Shown here piece by piece: positions 14,531 to 22,518 of a stretch of DNA of 29,041 nt. The translations under genes and the position numbers were made by a program. The stretch lies in contig DASZTS010000128.1 of NCBI GenBank assembly GCA_035547915.1, forward strand, positions 1 through 29,041. Direction: 5' to 3'. How positions within the stretch are numbered: the stretch's first letter is position 1; the number at the start of each line of letters is the position of its first letter. Under the pieces are notes generated by a model. It was not told the origin of the DNA, ran no database searches, and saw nothing but the letters and a program-made list of their open reading frames with translations. The stretch comes from DASSFG01 sp035547915 (GTDB lineage Bacteria > Planctomycetota > Planctomycetia > Pirellulales > JAICIG01).

Positions 14531-14956
14531 ATGAAACGCAGCGCATCTGCCGTTTGGACAGGCGATTTGAAACAGGGGAAGGGCTCGTTGACCACGCCGA
14601 GCGGCGTGCTCAAGCAAACTCCCTATTCGTTCCATACCCGCTTCGAGGACGGGGCCGGTACGAATCCCGAGGAACTGATCGCCGCGGCACACGCCGGTTG
14701 CTTCACGATGGCCACATCGGCCGCCTTGGGCAAGGCGGGACTCACTCCCGAAAAGCTCTCGACCGAGGCGTCGCTGACGCTGGAGCAGGTCGACGGCAAT
14801 TGGACGATCACCGCCATCCATCTGACGCTGACCGCCAAGGTGCCAGGCGTGGACGACCAGAAGTTTCAGGAGATCGCCGCCGGCGCCAAGGCGAACTGTC
14901 CCGTGTCGCGCGTGCTGAACGCCAAGATCACGCTCGACGCAAAGCTCACGACCTAA
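14531..14956 (+). CDS. OsmC family peroxiredoxin
   Basis: This 141-residue protein is of the OsmC/Ohr superfamily, whose members reduce organic hydroperoxides with two cysteines. Both are present in family context: C57 in 'AAHAGCFTMA' and C123 in 'ANCPVSRVL'. The length and the N-terminal 'ASAVWTGDLKQGKG' are those of the OsmC branch rather than Ohr. The frame is open further upstream, but ATG 14531 has a GAAAGGA Shine-Dalgarno sequence 7-8 bases upstream and gives the family's normal length. It stands alone between fusA and the convergent NfeD gene; the two stop codons are only 9 bases apart. Its own promoter is likely (14456-14483). Confidence 0.93.
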   Translation: MKRSASAVWTGDLKQGKGSLTTPSGVLKQTPYSFHTRFEDGAGTNPEELIAAAHAGCFTMATSAALGKAGLTPEKLSTEASLTLEQVDGNWTITAIHLTLTAKVPGVDDQKFQEIAAGAKANCPVSRVLNAKITLDAKLTT

Positions 14957-14965
14957 CGAACGCGG

Positions 14966-15541
14966 TCACGACAGCGGCTCTTCGAACGAGTCGAGGCCGA
15001 GCGACTCGATAGGACGCGACAAGGGATCGTCGTCGGCCGGCTTGGGCGGCTGATCGGTGGGACGCACCACAACGCGCGTGCCGCGCACCTCGATGACTTG
15101 CACCCACTGCCCCTTTTCGATGGCCATGCCTTCGCTGACGGCATCGACGTGGTGACCGTCGATCGAGACGGCGCCGCTGGGCAACATCAGGCTTTTGGAC
15201 TGACCGACGCGGCCCACGAGCGACTTCAAGACCCTGCGCTGATCGTCTTCGGGCAGCACATCGTCGCTCTTCGGTACCTCGAGCAGCAGCCGACGGCCCA
15301 TGGCAGTTTCCGGCCAGTAGTGCAGCGCGGTGATCATGACGATCGGCAGGGCGACCACGGCCGTGCCAAGAAAGCTCAACCCGTACCACGGCCCGCGGTA
15401 GAACGCCAGCGCGATCGCGCACAACACGGACGTGATCGAGAGGAAACCGATCACACCGCCGGAGGGAACGAAAATCTCGAGTACGGCCAGCGAAACGCCG
15501 AGCAACATCAAGAGCACCGCCCAAGCCACGGGATCTAGCAT
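14966..15541 (-). CDS. NfeD-like membrane protein, short form
   Basis: This 191-residue protein has three or four hydrophobic segments in residues 5-85 ('VLEIFVPSGGVIGFLSI' is typical of NfeD) and a C-terminal OB-fold about 105-165 ('GRVGQSKSLMLPSGAV...DGHHVDAVSEGMAIEKGQWVQVIEVRG'). NfeD proteins work with SPFH/flotillin proteins or with a ClpP-like protease domain in membrane-microdomain and protein quality control. This form lacks the protease domain. It follows the long NfeD gene after 11 bases, so the two form an operon. No flotillin gene lies in the window. Confidence 0.88.
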   Translation of the reverse strand: MLDPVAWAVLLMLLGVSLAVLEIFVPSGGVIGFLSITSVLCAIALAFYRGPWYGLSFLGTAVVALPIVMITALHYWPETAMGRRLLLEVPKSDDVLPEDDQRRVLKSLVGRVGQSKSLMLPSGAVSIDGHHVDAVSEGMAIEKGQWVQVIEVRGTRVVVRPTDQPPKPADDDPLSRPIESLGLDSFEEPLS

Positions 15542-15552
15542 GACTGGGGCCC

Positions 15553-17847
15553 TCAGCTCAGTCCGCGAACCACGACTCGGTTGCCTCGCACCTCGATCAC
15601 CTCGATCGGCAAGCCGCGGTCGACAAATTCGCCGTCGGTCAGTACATCGACCAGTTCGTCTCCGATGCGAGCCTTGCCGCCGGGGACCAAGGGGGTGAAC
15701 GCTACACCCCGGCGTCCCTGGAGGTGTTCCAGGCGGGCGAGCGCCTCGCGCTCGTTGATGCGCGACACCTCTTCGCTGGAAGGAGGCGCGAGCACCATGT
15801 TGTTGAGCACCGGCGTATGGGGCAAGAAGCGTCGCATCGTCGCCGCCGCGGCTACGACCGCTATCCCTGCGCCGATCAGCATCAGCAGACTATTGCGCAA
15901 GTGATGTAACTGGTAATCGTTGCGCGGCAACACGAATGTTTGGCTCGCCAGGATCAGCGACGTGATCACGAGCAGACCGCCCGCCAATCCGAACAATCCG
16001 ACGCCGGGCAATACGAAAATCTCTAGGGCCAAACAGGTCACTCCGGCCAAGAACAGGAGCACTTCCAGCCAGCCCGCGGTTCCGCCCAGGTAGGCACTCC
16101 AGAAGAAAAGCAGAAAACACAAAGCAGCGATCAGCCCCCCCAGACCGATGCCGGGCGACTGCAACTCGGCATATAGAGCCGCTGCCCCCAGGAACAACAA
16201 GAAGAAGGAGACGCCCGGCGAGTTGAGGGCGTCGATCAAGAAATCGGCCCAGCCCGGTTCGACCAGCGCCGGATCTTCTTCCAAACCGTAGAGTGCCTTC
16301 AGGCCGGCAAAGTCGGTCACGACGGCGTGCGCCAGCCCCAATTGCTCGGATTTTTCACCGTCGACCAGCAGAATCTTTCCCGGTTCGACGACGCGCTCAC
16401 CACGTTGCCACGCCTTGGCGTCGGGCAACTTGGCCGCTTGTTCTTCGGTCAAAAAGTCGATGAGCCCGTCGGCTTGCCGCGTGTATTGAAATACGGGCAC
16501 CTTGCTTTCGACCATGGCTGCGGCCAAGGCCGGCGACCGGTGCTTCTGTTCGGCGATCGCCGCGACCGAGCGGGCCACCGTCTCGCGCTCGTCGGGGGCC
16601 AGTTCCGCCGCACCCGAACCGCCCAGCACGGCCTGCGGCCGCATGACAATCTGGTCGCACGCCAACGCGATGTACGCAGCGTCGCCGCGTGCTTCGGTGG
16701 GAATGTAGGCCACGGTCCGCCGTTCTGCCGCGTTGATACCGTTGAGGTAGTTCGCCAAGTTGATGCTGTCGTTCGGCGAGCCACCGGGGCTTTCGATCCG
16801 GAAGCAGAGCAAATTAACGTCGTGATCATGAATCTGCGTCTGCACCACGTTCTGAATCTGATCGGTCAGCGCCGCGGAAATGGGCCCCTTCACGGCGATG
16901 AGCACTGGTCGGACGGCGCCGCCCAGCGCCAGGTCTTCTTCGACGGCGCTGGCGGGAAGCCCCAGGGCCTTGGCCACGGCCTGACGGTCGTTGGCCAGGT
17001 AGCTAACGAAACCGAGCTCACGGGCCCGCTCGCCGTTGAAGAGCCCCGGTTTGCCGGCGGGGATCAGCGGTACTTCCTTGGCAATCGATTTCTCCTTGCG
17101 CAATTCGGGTAACCGGTCGGCGCGCACGAATTCTCGACTGACGTCCGTCTCGACGAGCCGCAGGTCGACCGACGGATCGAGCATCTTCAACGCCACATCG
17201 GCCGGCACCGTCCTGCGGCTATTGGCGATTTCGGCGTAGGCGCTCCGTTCCGATGCGTTGATGACCGACTCCGACTTGCCGGCGTCGCCCAACTGGGCCT
17301 CTTCCCCCATGATGATTTCATCGCAAGCCAGGGCCACCAGCACCGCGTGGCCCGTCAGGCTCTCGGGAATGTAGGCTACTGTCGTGGCTCCGTTCAGGTT
17401 GGAACTCGCCAGGTAGCGAGCCAGATCCAAGGCCTTCCCAAATTCCGCTTCGACAGATCGCATTTCGAAGATGATGACCGGCCAGTTGCCTTCTTCCTTG
17501 GCCTTCCGAATCGCCTTGCTCACGGCGCGTCGAATTCGAGTATCCAGCCGTTCGGTCAAACGCTCTTCGAGACGAATCAGCGTGCCCACACGCGGTGGCG
17601 CATCGGCGCCGCGTTGCTTCCGTGTGTCTGCACCGGAGCGCTGCCGGGCCTCTGCGGCGTCTTTCTCGCCCCCGGCTTCGGCGTCCTCTTTGATGGCTGG
17701 CTCTTGGGTGTCGGCGGCCTTCGCTTCGTCGGTTCGCTTCTCGTCCTGTTGGGCCGAGAAACAGCGCTGGCCGGCCAGCATAACGGCTGCCGCCAGGACG
17801 AACAGCCGAAACACCGTGCAGAGCTGAGCCAAAAGATCAGTGAGCAT
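15553..17847 (-). CDS. NfeD family protein with two degenerate ClpP/SppA-like domains
   Basis: The 764-residue protein starts with a signal sequence (about 1-33) and a charged, low-complexity stretch (34-85). Two ClpP/SppA-like domains follow (about 95-300 and 315-525), then five or six membrane helices (about 540-680, with 'YAELQSPGIGLGGLIA' and 'LEIFVLPGVGLFGLAGG') and a C-terminal OB-fold (705-762). In active NfeD and SppA enzymes the nucleophilic serine lies five residues before the Ile of the '(S)GxYI' helix. Here that place is Gly166 in domain 1 and Gly388 in domain 2, so both look inactive. The second domain keeps 'ESPGGSPNDS'. ATG 17847 was preferred to an upstream ATG at 17898 because it has GGAGG four bases upstream and opens directly with the signal peptide. 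Confidence 0.87.
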   Translation of the reverse strand: MLTDLLAQLCTVFRLFVLAAAVMLAGQRCFSAQQDEKRTDEAKAADTQEPAIKEDAEAGGEKDAAEARQRSGADTRKQRGADAPPRVGTLIRLEERLTERLDTRIRRAVSKAIRKAKEEGNWPVIIFEMRSVEAEFGKALDLARYLASSNLNGATTVAYIPESLTGHAVLVALACDEIIMGEEAQLGDAGKSESVINASERSAYAEIANSRRTVPADVALKMLDPSVDLRLVETDVSREFVRADRLPELRKEKSIAKEVPLIPAGKPGLFNGERARELGFVSYLANDRQAVAKALGLPASAVEEDLALGGAVRPVLIAVKGPISAALTDQIQNVVQTQIHDHDVNLLCFRIESPGGSPNDSINLANYLNGINAAERRTVAYIPTEARGDAAYIALACDQIVMRPQAVLGGSGAAELAPDERETVARSVAAIAEQKHRSPALAAAMVESKVPVFQYTRQADGLIDFLTEEQAAKLPDAKAWQRGERVVEPGKILLVDGEKSEQLGLAHAVVTDFAGLKALYGLEEDPALVEPGWADFLIDALNSPGVSFFLLFLGAAALYAELQSPGIGLGGLIAALCFLLFFWSAYLGGTAGWLEVLLFLAGVTCLALEIFVLPGVGLFGLAGGLLVITSLILASQTFVLPRNDYQLHHLRNSLLMLIGAGIAVVAAAATMRRFLPHTPVLNNMVLAPPSSEEVSRINEREALARLEHLQGRRGVAFTPLVPGGKARIGDELVDVLTDGEFVDRGLPIEVIEVRGNRVVVRGLS

Positions 17848-18171
17848 TGGGCCTCCGGGCCCTATTCCGCGTTGTAAGCCGGTGACCCGCGGTTCCATAC
17901 CAATCAGGAAACCCGTCGCGCGAGATCGCGCAAAGGACGACCAAGTTTGGCCTTTTAACCGCTTAGATTATAAGGAGGCTCGGGGGTGAGTCAAATTCGC
18001 GGGCGTGGCGCGGTCGCGATGAATGCTGGTAAGTTCGTCGCGCATAAGACGATCGGCGCAGCAGGCCGGCGCCAGGCTGGACATGCCCGTCTGTGGGGCT
18101 GCCGGCGTCGCCTGCGGCCAGTAGCAAAATGTCCATTCCAGGCTGCCAAGTCGGGCGTGTACCATAGTCTA
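17848..18171. other. Divergent intergenic region between NfeD and DevC genes
   Basis: This 324-base gap contains a GCGCGA/TCGCGC inverted repeat (17918-17931), a plus-strand promoter-like pair TTGGCC (17947-17952) and TATAAG (17969-17974) spaced 16 bases, and a perfect AAGGAGG (17972-17978) placed 7 bases before GTG 17986. That GTG is in frame with the first DevC gene, so the 3' part may encode an N-terminal extension of it. Promoter and Shine-Dalgarno readings overlap and cannot both be right. Confidence 0.5.
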
Positions 18172-19317
18172 ATGAAAACCCCGCTGGCCTGGCTGAATTT
18201 GCTGCACGATAAACCGCGCACGCTCGTGGCCATCGCAGGCGTGGCGTTCGCCGTGGTGCTGATTCTCATGCAGCTCGGCTTCTTCTTCTCGGTGGAACAG
18301 ACCGCCACCCAGATCTACGACCAGTTGAAATTCGACATCGTCATCCTCTCGCCGCAATATCAGGCCATCTCGAAGGCAGGCACTTTCTCGCGCACGCGCC
18401 TCTACCAGGCCGCATCGACGGCAGGCGTGAGCGAGGCGCAGCCCCTGTATCTCGACTTCAATCTCTGGCTGAACCGCGGCGACCAGGCCGCGGCCCCTTC
18501 GCGCCGTGGTATCTTCGTGATCGGCTTTCCCCTGACCCAGCGGCCGTTCCGCATTCCCGAGTTGTCGGGCGATCTGTCGGCCCTGAAACTTCCGGGGTCG
18601 GTCTTCATGGATCGGCTCTCGCGAAAGCAGTTCGGCGATTGGCGAACGTCGACCGGCAGCTTGCAGATCGGCAGCCAACAGATCGAGATCGTCGGCACGT
18701 TTGCCATGGGAACGGGCTTCGGCGCCGACGGCGACGTGGTGGTGGGAGAGCAGACCTTCTTAGAGTTCTTTCCCTACCGCACGCTCGAGGATGTGAGCTT
18801 GGGCTTGGTGTCGATCAAGCCAGGCGTCGACGTCGACCAGGTTCGCCAGGAACTTGAGAATCGCTTGCCGCGCGACGTGCTGGTCTACACGCGCCAGGGC
18901 ATCGAGAGCAAGGAACGCGAGCACTGGCTGGTGCGAACCAGCGTCGGCGTCATCTTCTCGCTCGGTGTCGTGGTGGGGTTCATCGTGGGCGTGGCGATCG
19001 TCTATCAGGTACTCTCGAACGACATTGCCAACCACCAGGCCGAGTATGCCACGCTCAAGGCGATGGGCTATCCGAACAGCTACCTGGCCAGCGTGGTGCT
19101 GTTCCAGTCGTTCATCCTGGCGGTGCTCGGTTTCCTGCCTGGTTGGGCGATCTCGTGGGGCCTGTATGTCCTGACCGAGCAACGACAACACGTTCCCATG
19201 CGAATGGGTCCGGTGCTGTCCGGAACAATCCTGGTGCTGACCATCGCCATGTGTGCCATCTCGGCCATCGCATCGCTGCGCAAAATCAGTACAGCCGACC
19301 CCGCCGATCTGTTTTAA
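18172..19317 (+). CDS. DevC-type ABC transporter permease, first copy
   Basis: This 381-residue permease has the FtsX/MacB-like layout: one N-terminal helix (about 17-39), a large extracytoplasmic domain (40-250) and three C-terminal helices (about 258-283, 300-325, 340-362). The start 'KTPLAWLNLLHDKPRTLVAI' and the 'VYQVLSNDIANHQAEYATLKAMGY' loop (quoted in part) are characteristic of cyanobacterial DevC, the permease that exports heterocyst glycolipids with DevA (ATPase) and DevB (adaptor). ATG 18172 is the usual family start but has no Shine-Dalgarno sequence. The in-frame GTG at 17986 has a perfect one and would add 62 Arg-rich residues. A second DevC follows after 45 bases and a DevA-type ATPase after that. 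Confidence 0.88.
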   Translation: MKTPLAWLNLLHDKPRTLVAIAGVAFAVVLILMQLGFFFSVEQTATQIYDQLKFDIVILSPQYQAISKAGTFSRTRLYQAASTAGVSEAQPLYLDFNLWLNRGDQAAAPSRRGIFVIGFPLTQRPFRIPELSGDLSALKLPGSVFMDRLSRKQFGDWRTSTGSLQIGSQQIEIVGTFAMGTGFGADGDVVVGEQTFLEFFPYRTLEDVSLGLVSIKPGVDVDQVRQELENRLPRDVLVYTRQGIESKEREHWLVRTSVGVIFSLGVVVGFIVGVAIVYQVLSNDIANHQAEYATLKAMGYPNSYLASVVLFQSFILAVLGFLPGWAISWGLYVLTEQRQHVPMRMGPVLSGTILVLTIAMCAISAIASLRKISTADPADLF

Positions 19318-19362
19318 TCAGCTCTCGATACCTTTGTGACCTGAGGCCTTTTTCCCCTTCGC

Positions 19363-20514
19363 ATGCGTCGTACCCCGCTCGCCTGGCTCAATCTGACGCA
19401 CAATCGCCGACGACTGGCGCTCGCGGCCGCGGGTGTCGGCTTTGCCGTGCTCCTGATGTGCATGGAGTTGAGCTTCCGCGACGCCCTGTTCGACAGCACC
19501 GTGGCCGTGCTGCGTCAGATGAACGCCGATCTGGTCATCGCCAGCCGGGCACAATATACGATCATCGTCGGCCAGCCCTTTCCCCATCGACGGCTGGTGC
19601 AGGCACGGTCCAGTGAAGCAGTGGCCGCCGCGTATCCGCTGTACATCGAAACCAAGCGCTCGAACCTGAAAAACCCTTTGACCGGTGAAGCCCTGCCGAT
19701 CCGGGTGCTGGCTTTCAACCCCGACGACCCGGTTTTCAACCTGCCCGCGGTCAACGAGCACCTGCATGACCTGCGGCTCCCCGACCGGGCTCTGTACGAC
19801 CGAAAATCGAAGCCGGAATACGGCGAGGTGCTGCCCGGCACATCGATCGAGCTGGCAGGTAGCCGTTTGCAGGTGATCGGCTTGTTCTCTCTGGGAACCG
19901 ACTTCGCCAACGACGGCAACCTGATCACCAGCGACCTGACTTTCAGCCGACTGTTCCCGGCAGCCCCCGGCGAAAATCCGCTCGACACCGTCGACATCGG
20001 CCTCGTGAAGCTGAATCCTGGCTGGGACAAGGAAGAAGCCGCTAGCAAGCTGCGCGAACGACTGGCCGACGACGTCGCGGTGTTCACCCTAGAGGAGTAC
20101 GTCGAAAGGGAGCTTAATTTCTGGAAAACGAGCACGCCCATCGGTTATATCTTTTGGCTGGGCGCGTTGATGGGATTCATCGTCGGCGGGGTCATCTGTT
20201 ATCAGATCTTGTACACGGACGTATCCGACCATTTGCCCGAGTTCGCCACGCTCAAAGCGATGGGGTACGCGAATCGCTATTTCATCTGGGTCATCCTGCA
20301 AGAATCGATCTTGCTGTCGTTGCTGGGATTCTTCCCCGGCGTCGCGGCGAGCGAACTGGTCTGCCGGGCGGTGGCCTGGCTCACGAACCTGCGAGTCGCC
20401 GTTCATACCCCGACCGCGGTAGCCGTCTTGTCGATGAGCGTATTGATGTGCATCGTTTCGGGACTGATCGCCGTGCGACGCGTGATGAAACTCGACCCCG
20501 CCGAGCTATTCTAG
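19363..20514 (+). CDS. DevC-type ABC transporter permease, second copy
   Basis: This 383-residue paralogue of the preceding permease has the same plan: TM1 about residues 17-40, a periplasmic domain about 41-255, then three helices. It matches DevC closely in 'TPIGYIFWLGALMGFIVGG' and 'YQILYTDVSDHLPEFATLK', which are near-invariant in DevC. Its periplasmic domain differs clearly from the first copy, so the pair probably forms a heterodimer with two ATPase subunits and not two interchangeable homodimers. It sits 45 bases after the first copy and 112 bases before the ATPase, on the same strand. No strong Shine-Dalgarno sequence precedes ATG 19363. What it exports is unknown. Confidence 0.9.
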   Translation: MRRTPLAWLNLTHNRRRLALAAAGVGFAVLLMCMELSFRDALFDSTVAVLRQMNADLVIASRAQYTIIVGQPFPHRRLVQARSSEAVAAAYPLYIETKRSNLKNPLTGEALPIRVLAFNPDDPVFNLPAVNEHLHDLRLPDRALYDRKSKPEYGEVLPGTSIELAGSRLQVIGLFSLGTDFANDGNLITSDLTFSRLFPAAPGENPLDTVDIGLVKLNPGWDKEEAASKLRERLADDVAVFTLEEYVERELNFWKTSTPIGYIFWLGALMGFIVGGVICYQILYTDVSDHLPEFATLKAMGYANRYFIWVILQESILLSLLGFFPGVAASELVCRAVAWLTNLRVAVHTPTAVAVLSMSVLMCIVSGLIAVRRVMKLDPAELF

Positions 20515-20626
20515 AACAACCGACCGAACCGTGACGTGCCGCAGACCGACGGGACCGACATTGGGCGCAGGTGTCGACGGATGGTAACGTGTCGGCGATG
20601 ACCGAGGACCGCAGGGAGTGTTCTTC

Positions 20627-21811
20627 ATGGCGACAACCGGGCGGCGTGCGAATGCCGCGTTTCCGAGCATAAATCCGAAGTCGGCCACGCGCCGCCACGC
20701 GCATCTCACCGATTCGGCCGACGACTTGTTCGCCGTGCGCGTCCGCGACCTGAACCATACGTTCGGCGACGGGGAACTGCGCAAGCAGGTCTTGTTCGAC
20801 AACCAACTCGATCTGGCGCGCGGCGAAATCGTGATCATGACCGGCCCCTCCGGGTCGGGCAAAACCACGCTGCTCACGTTGATTGGCGGTCTGCGCACCG
20901 TGCAGCAAGGAAAACTGATGGTGCTCGGCCGCGAGTTGCACGGCCTGACCGCCAGGGAACTCGTCGCCGTACGCCGCGACGTAGGGTTCATCTTCCAGGC
21001 GCACAATCTGTTCGATTCGCTGACGGCGATGCAAAACGTGTCGATGTCGATGGAGTTGCAGGGGTACGATCAAGCCACGATCCGTGAGCGCGCGGAGGAG
21101 ATGCTGACGGCCCTCGGACTCGGCCACCGCATCCATTACAAACCGGACCAGTTGTCCGGCGGGCAGAAGCAGCGCGTGGCGATAGCCCGGGCGCTGGCCA
21201 GCCATCCACGGTTGATTCTGGCCGACGAACCGACCGCCGCCCTCGACCGCGAATCGGGGCGCGACGTCGTCGCGTTGCTACAGAAAATCGCCAAGGAAGA
21301 ACTATGCACCGTACTGATGGTCACGCACGACAACCGCATCCTCGATGTGGCCGATCGGATCGTGAACATGGTCGATGGCCGTGTGATCTCCGACGTGTTG
21401 GTGCAGGAGGCGGCCACGATCGCCGAATTCTTGCAGCGGATCGACCTCTTCAAACCCTTATCGGCCGATGTGTTGGCCGAAGTGGCCGATAAGATCTCGC
21501 TCGAACGCTTTGCACCGGGTGATGCGGTGGTCCGCCAAGGCGACCCGGGCGACAAGCTGTACGTGATTCGCTCCGGTAAGGCCGACGTGTACATAACGCG
21601 CGACGGTGAAGCGCGCAAGGTGGCCACGCTCGGGCGCGGCGAATTCTTCGGCGAAGCTGCACTCGAGACCGGCGCACCCCGCAACGCCACCGTGAAGGCG
21701 GCCGATCCGCTGGAGACATACTCGCTGGGAAAAGACGACTTCAACCGCGTCAAGGCGGCGAGCCTACCCTTCCAAGACCAACTCCGCAAAGTGCTCTTCG
21801 CGCGGCAGTAG
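20627..21811 (+). CDS. DevA-type ABC ATPase fused to a cyclic-nucleotide-binding domain
   Basis: This 394-residue protein has two parts. Residues 35-260 are an ABC ATPase of the DevA/LolD/MacB group: Walker A GPSGSGKT (73-80), Q-loop Q124, signature LSGGQ (176-180), Walker B with D200-E201, and H-loop H234. Residues 265-390 form a Crp-like cyclic-nucleotide-binding domain, with 'FAPGDAVVRQGDPGDKLYVI' and the phosphate-binding cassette FGEAAL (341-346) and PRNATV (351-356). Glu343 and Arg352, which contact the ribose and the cyclic phosphate in this fold, are both kept. ATG 20627 follows AGGGAG (20613-20618) by 8 bases. The ATPase would power the two DevC permeases upstream; the extra domain suggests gating by cAMP, cGMP or a related ligand. 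An N-terminal 30 residues are polar and variable. Confidence 0.92.
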   Translation: MATTGRRANAAFPSINPKSATRRHAHLTDSADDLFAVRVRDLNHTFGDGELRKQVLFDNQLDLARGEIVIMTGPSGSGKTTLLTLIGGLRTVQQGKLMVLGRELHGLTARELVAVRRDVGFIFQAHNLFDSLTAMQNVSMSMELQGYDQATIRERAEEMLTALGLGHRIHYKPDQLSGGQKQRVAIARALASHPRLILADEPTAALDRESGRDVVALLQKIAKEELCTVLMVTHDNRILDVADRIVNMVDGRVISDVLVQEAATIAEFLQRIDLFKPLSADVLAEVADKISLERFAPGDAVVRQGDPGDKLYVIRSGKADVYITRDGEARKVATLGRGEFFGEAALETGAPRNATVKAADPLETYSLGKDDFNRVKAASLPFQDQLRKVLFARQ

Positions 21812-21865
21812 GGTCGGCTGAGAAAAGTGTGCAAGCTGGTCGCCACGGCATGCGTCGCGGCGCGT

Positions 21866-22507
21866 TCAAAGAGCCTTTTTGATCTGGTCAAAAAGTTCCG
21901 GTGCGGCATCGTCGGTCCGGTGTTGCAGCCGTGCGCCGCCGTCGTTCCACACCACCCGACCGTCGCGGCCGATCACGATGAGCACCGAAAAGTCTTTGCC
22001 CAGGTACCGTTCGACTATTTCCCCAGCACCCCAGCCCATGTGCCAGTCGATCCCATACTGCGCTGCGAACTGCCTGACCACGTCCTCGTTGTCGGGAGTC
22101 AGACTGATGAAGACCACCCCCTCCTTCTCGAAATGTCTCTTGATCGGCACGAGGTACGACGCCATCGAGTGGCAATAAGGACACCAATCGATCCAGAAGT
22201 CGAGCACGACGACCTTGCCGGTCAGCTTGGACCAAGGAGGGGGCTCTCCGTTGAGCCAGCCGGCCGCTTTCAGCGGCATCGGCCGTTCGCCGCAGCTCAG
22301 GCTCGGGGCGGCGACCGACGACAACGGCGGCACGTAGAGCGAAAAGAGATCGAAGGCGGCGTAGGTCAGTCCGGCCCCGAATACAAATCCGATCACCTGC
22401 GCGCAACACCATGCCGGCACCATGACGCGGCGTCCCGGAATGCGAATCTCTTTCAGCCTGTGCGCAAGACGGTTGCTACTGGTATGAATCCGCTGCCCGA
22501 AATACAT
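21866..22507 (-). CDS. Membrane-anchored thioredoxin-like protein (TlpA/ResA type)
   Basis: This 213-residue protein has an N-terminal membrane anchor (about 29-55) and a thioredoxin fold with active site WCPYC (W108-C112), preceded by 'GKVVVLDFWIDW' and followed by 'LIVIGRDGRVVWNDGG', the usual TlpA/AhpC-TSA pattern. It probably faces outside the cytoplasm and reduces or exchanges disulfides. The Shine-Dalgarno AGGTG, 8 bases before ATG 22507, overlaps the TAG stop of the upstream small membrane protein gene, so the two are translationally coupled. The pair may be a dedicated redox unit. Its 3' end converges on the ABC ATPase gene with 54 bases between stops. Confidence 0.9.
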   Translation of the reverse strand: MYFGQRIHTSSNRLAHRLKEIRIPGRRVMVPAWCCAQVIGFVFGAGLTYAAFDLFSLYVPPLSSVAAPSLSCGERPMPLKAAGWLNGEPPPWSKLTGKVVVLDFWIDWCPYCHSMASYLVPIKRHFEKEGVVFISLTPDNEDVVRQFAAQYGIDWHMGWGAGEIVERYLGKDFSVLIVIGRDGRVVWNDGGARLQHRTDDAAPELFDQIKKAL

Positions 22508-22518
22508 CGATTATTCAC

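Noticed and set aside
12240..14546. 768-codon open frame on the minus strand, antisense to fusA
   Set aside because: It mirrors the fusA codons, is histidine/arginine/aspartate-rich with no recognisable domain, and arises from GC-rich codon bias of the real gene.
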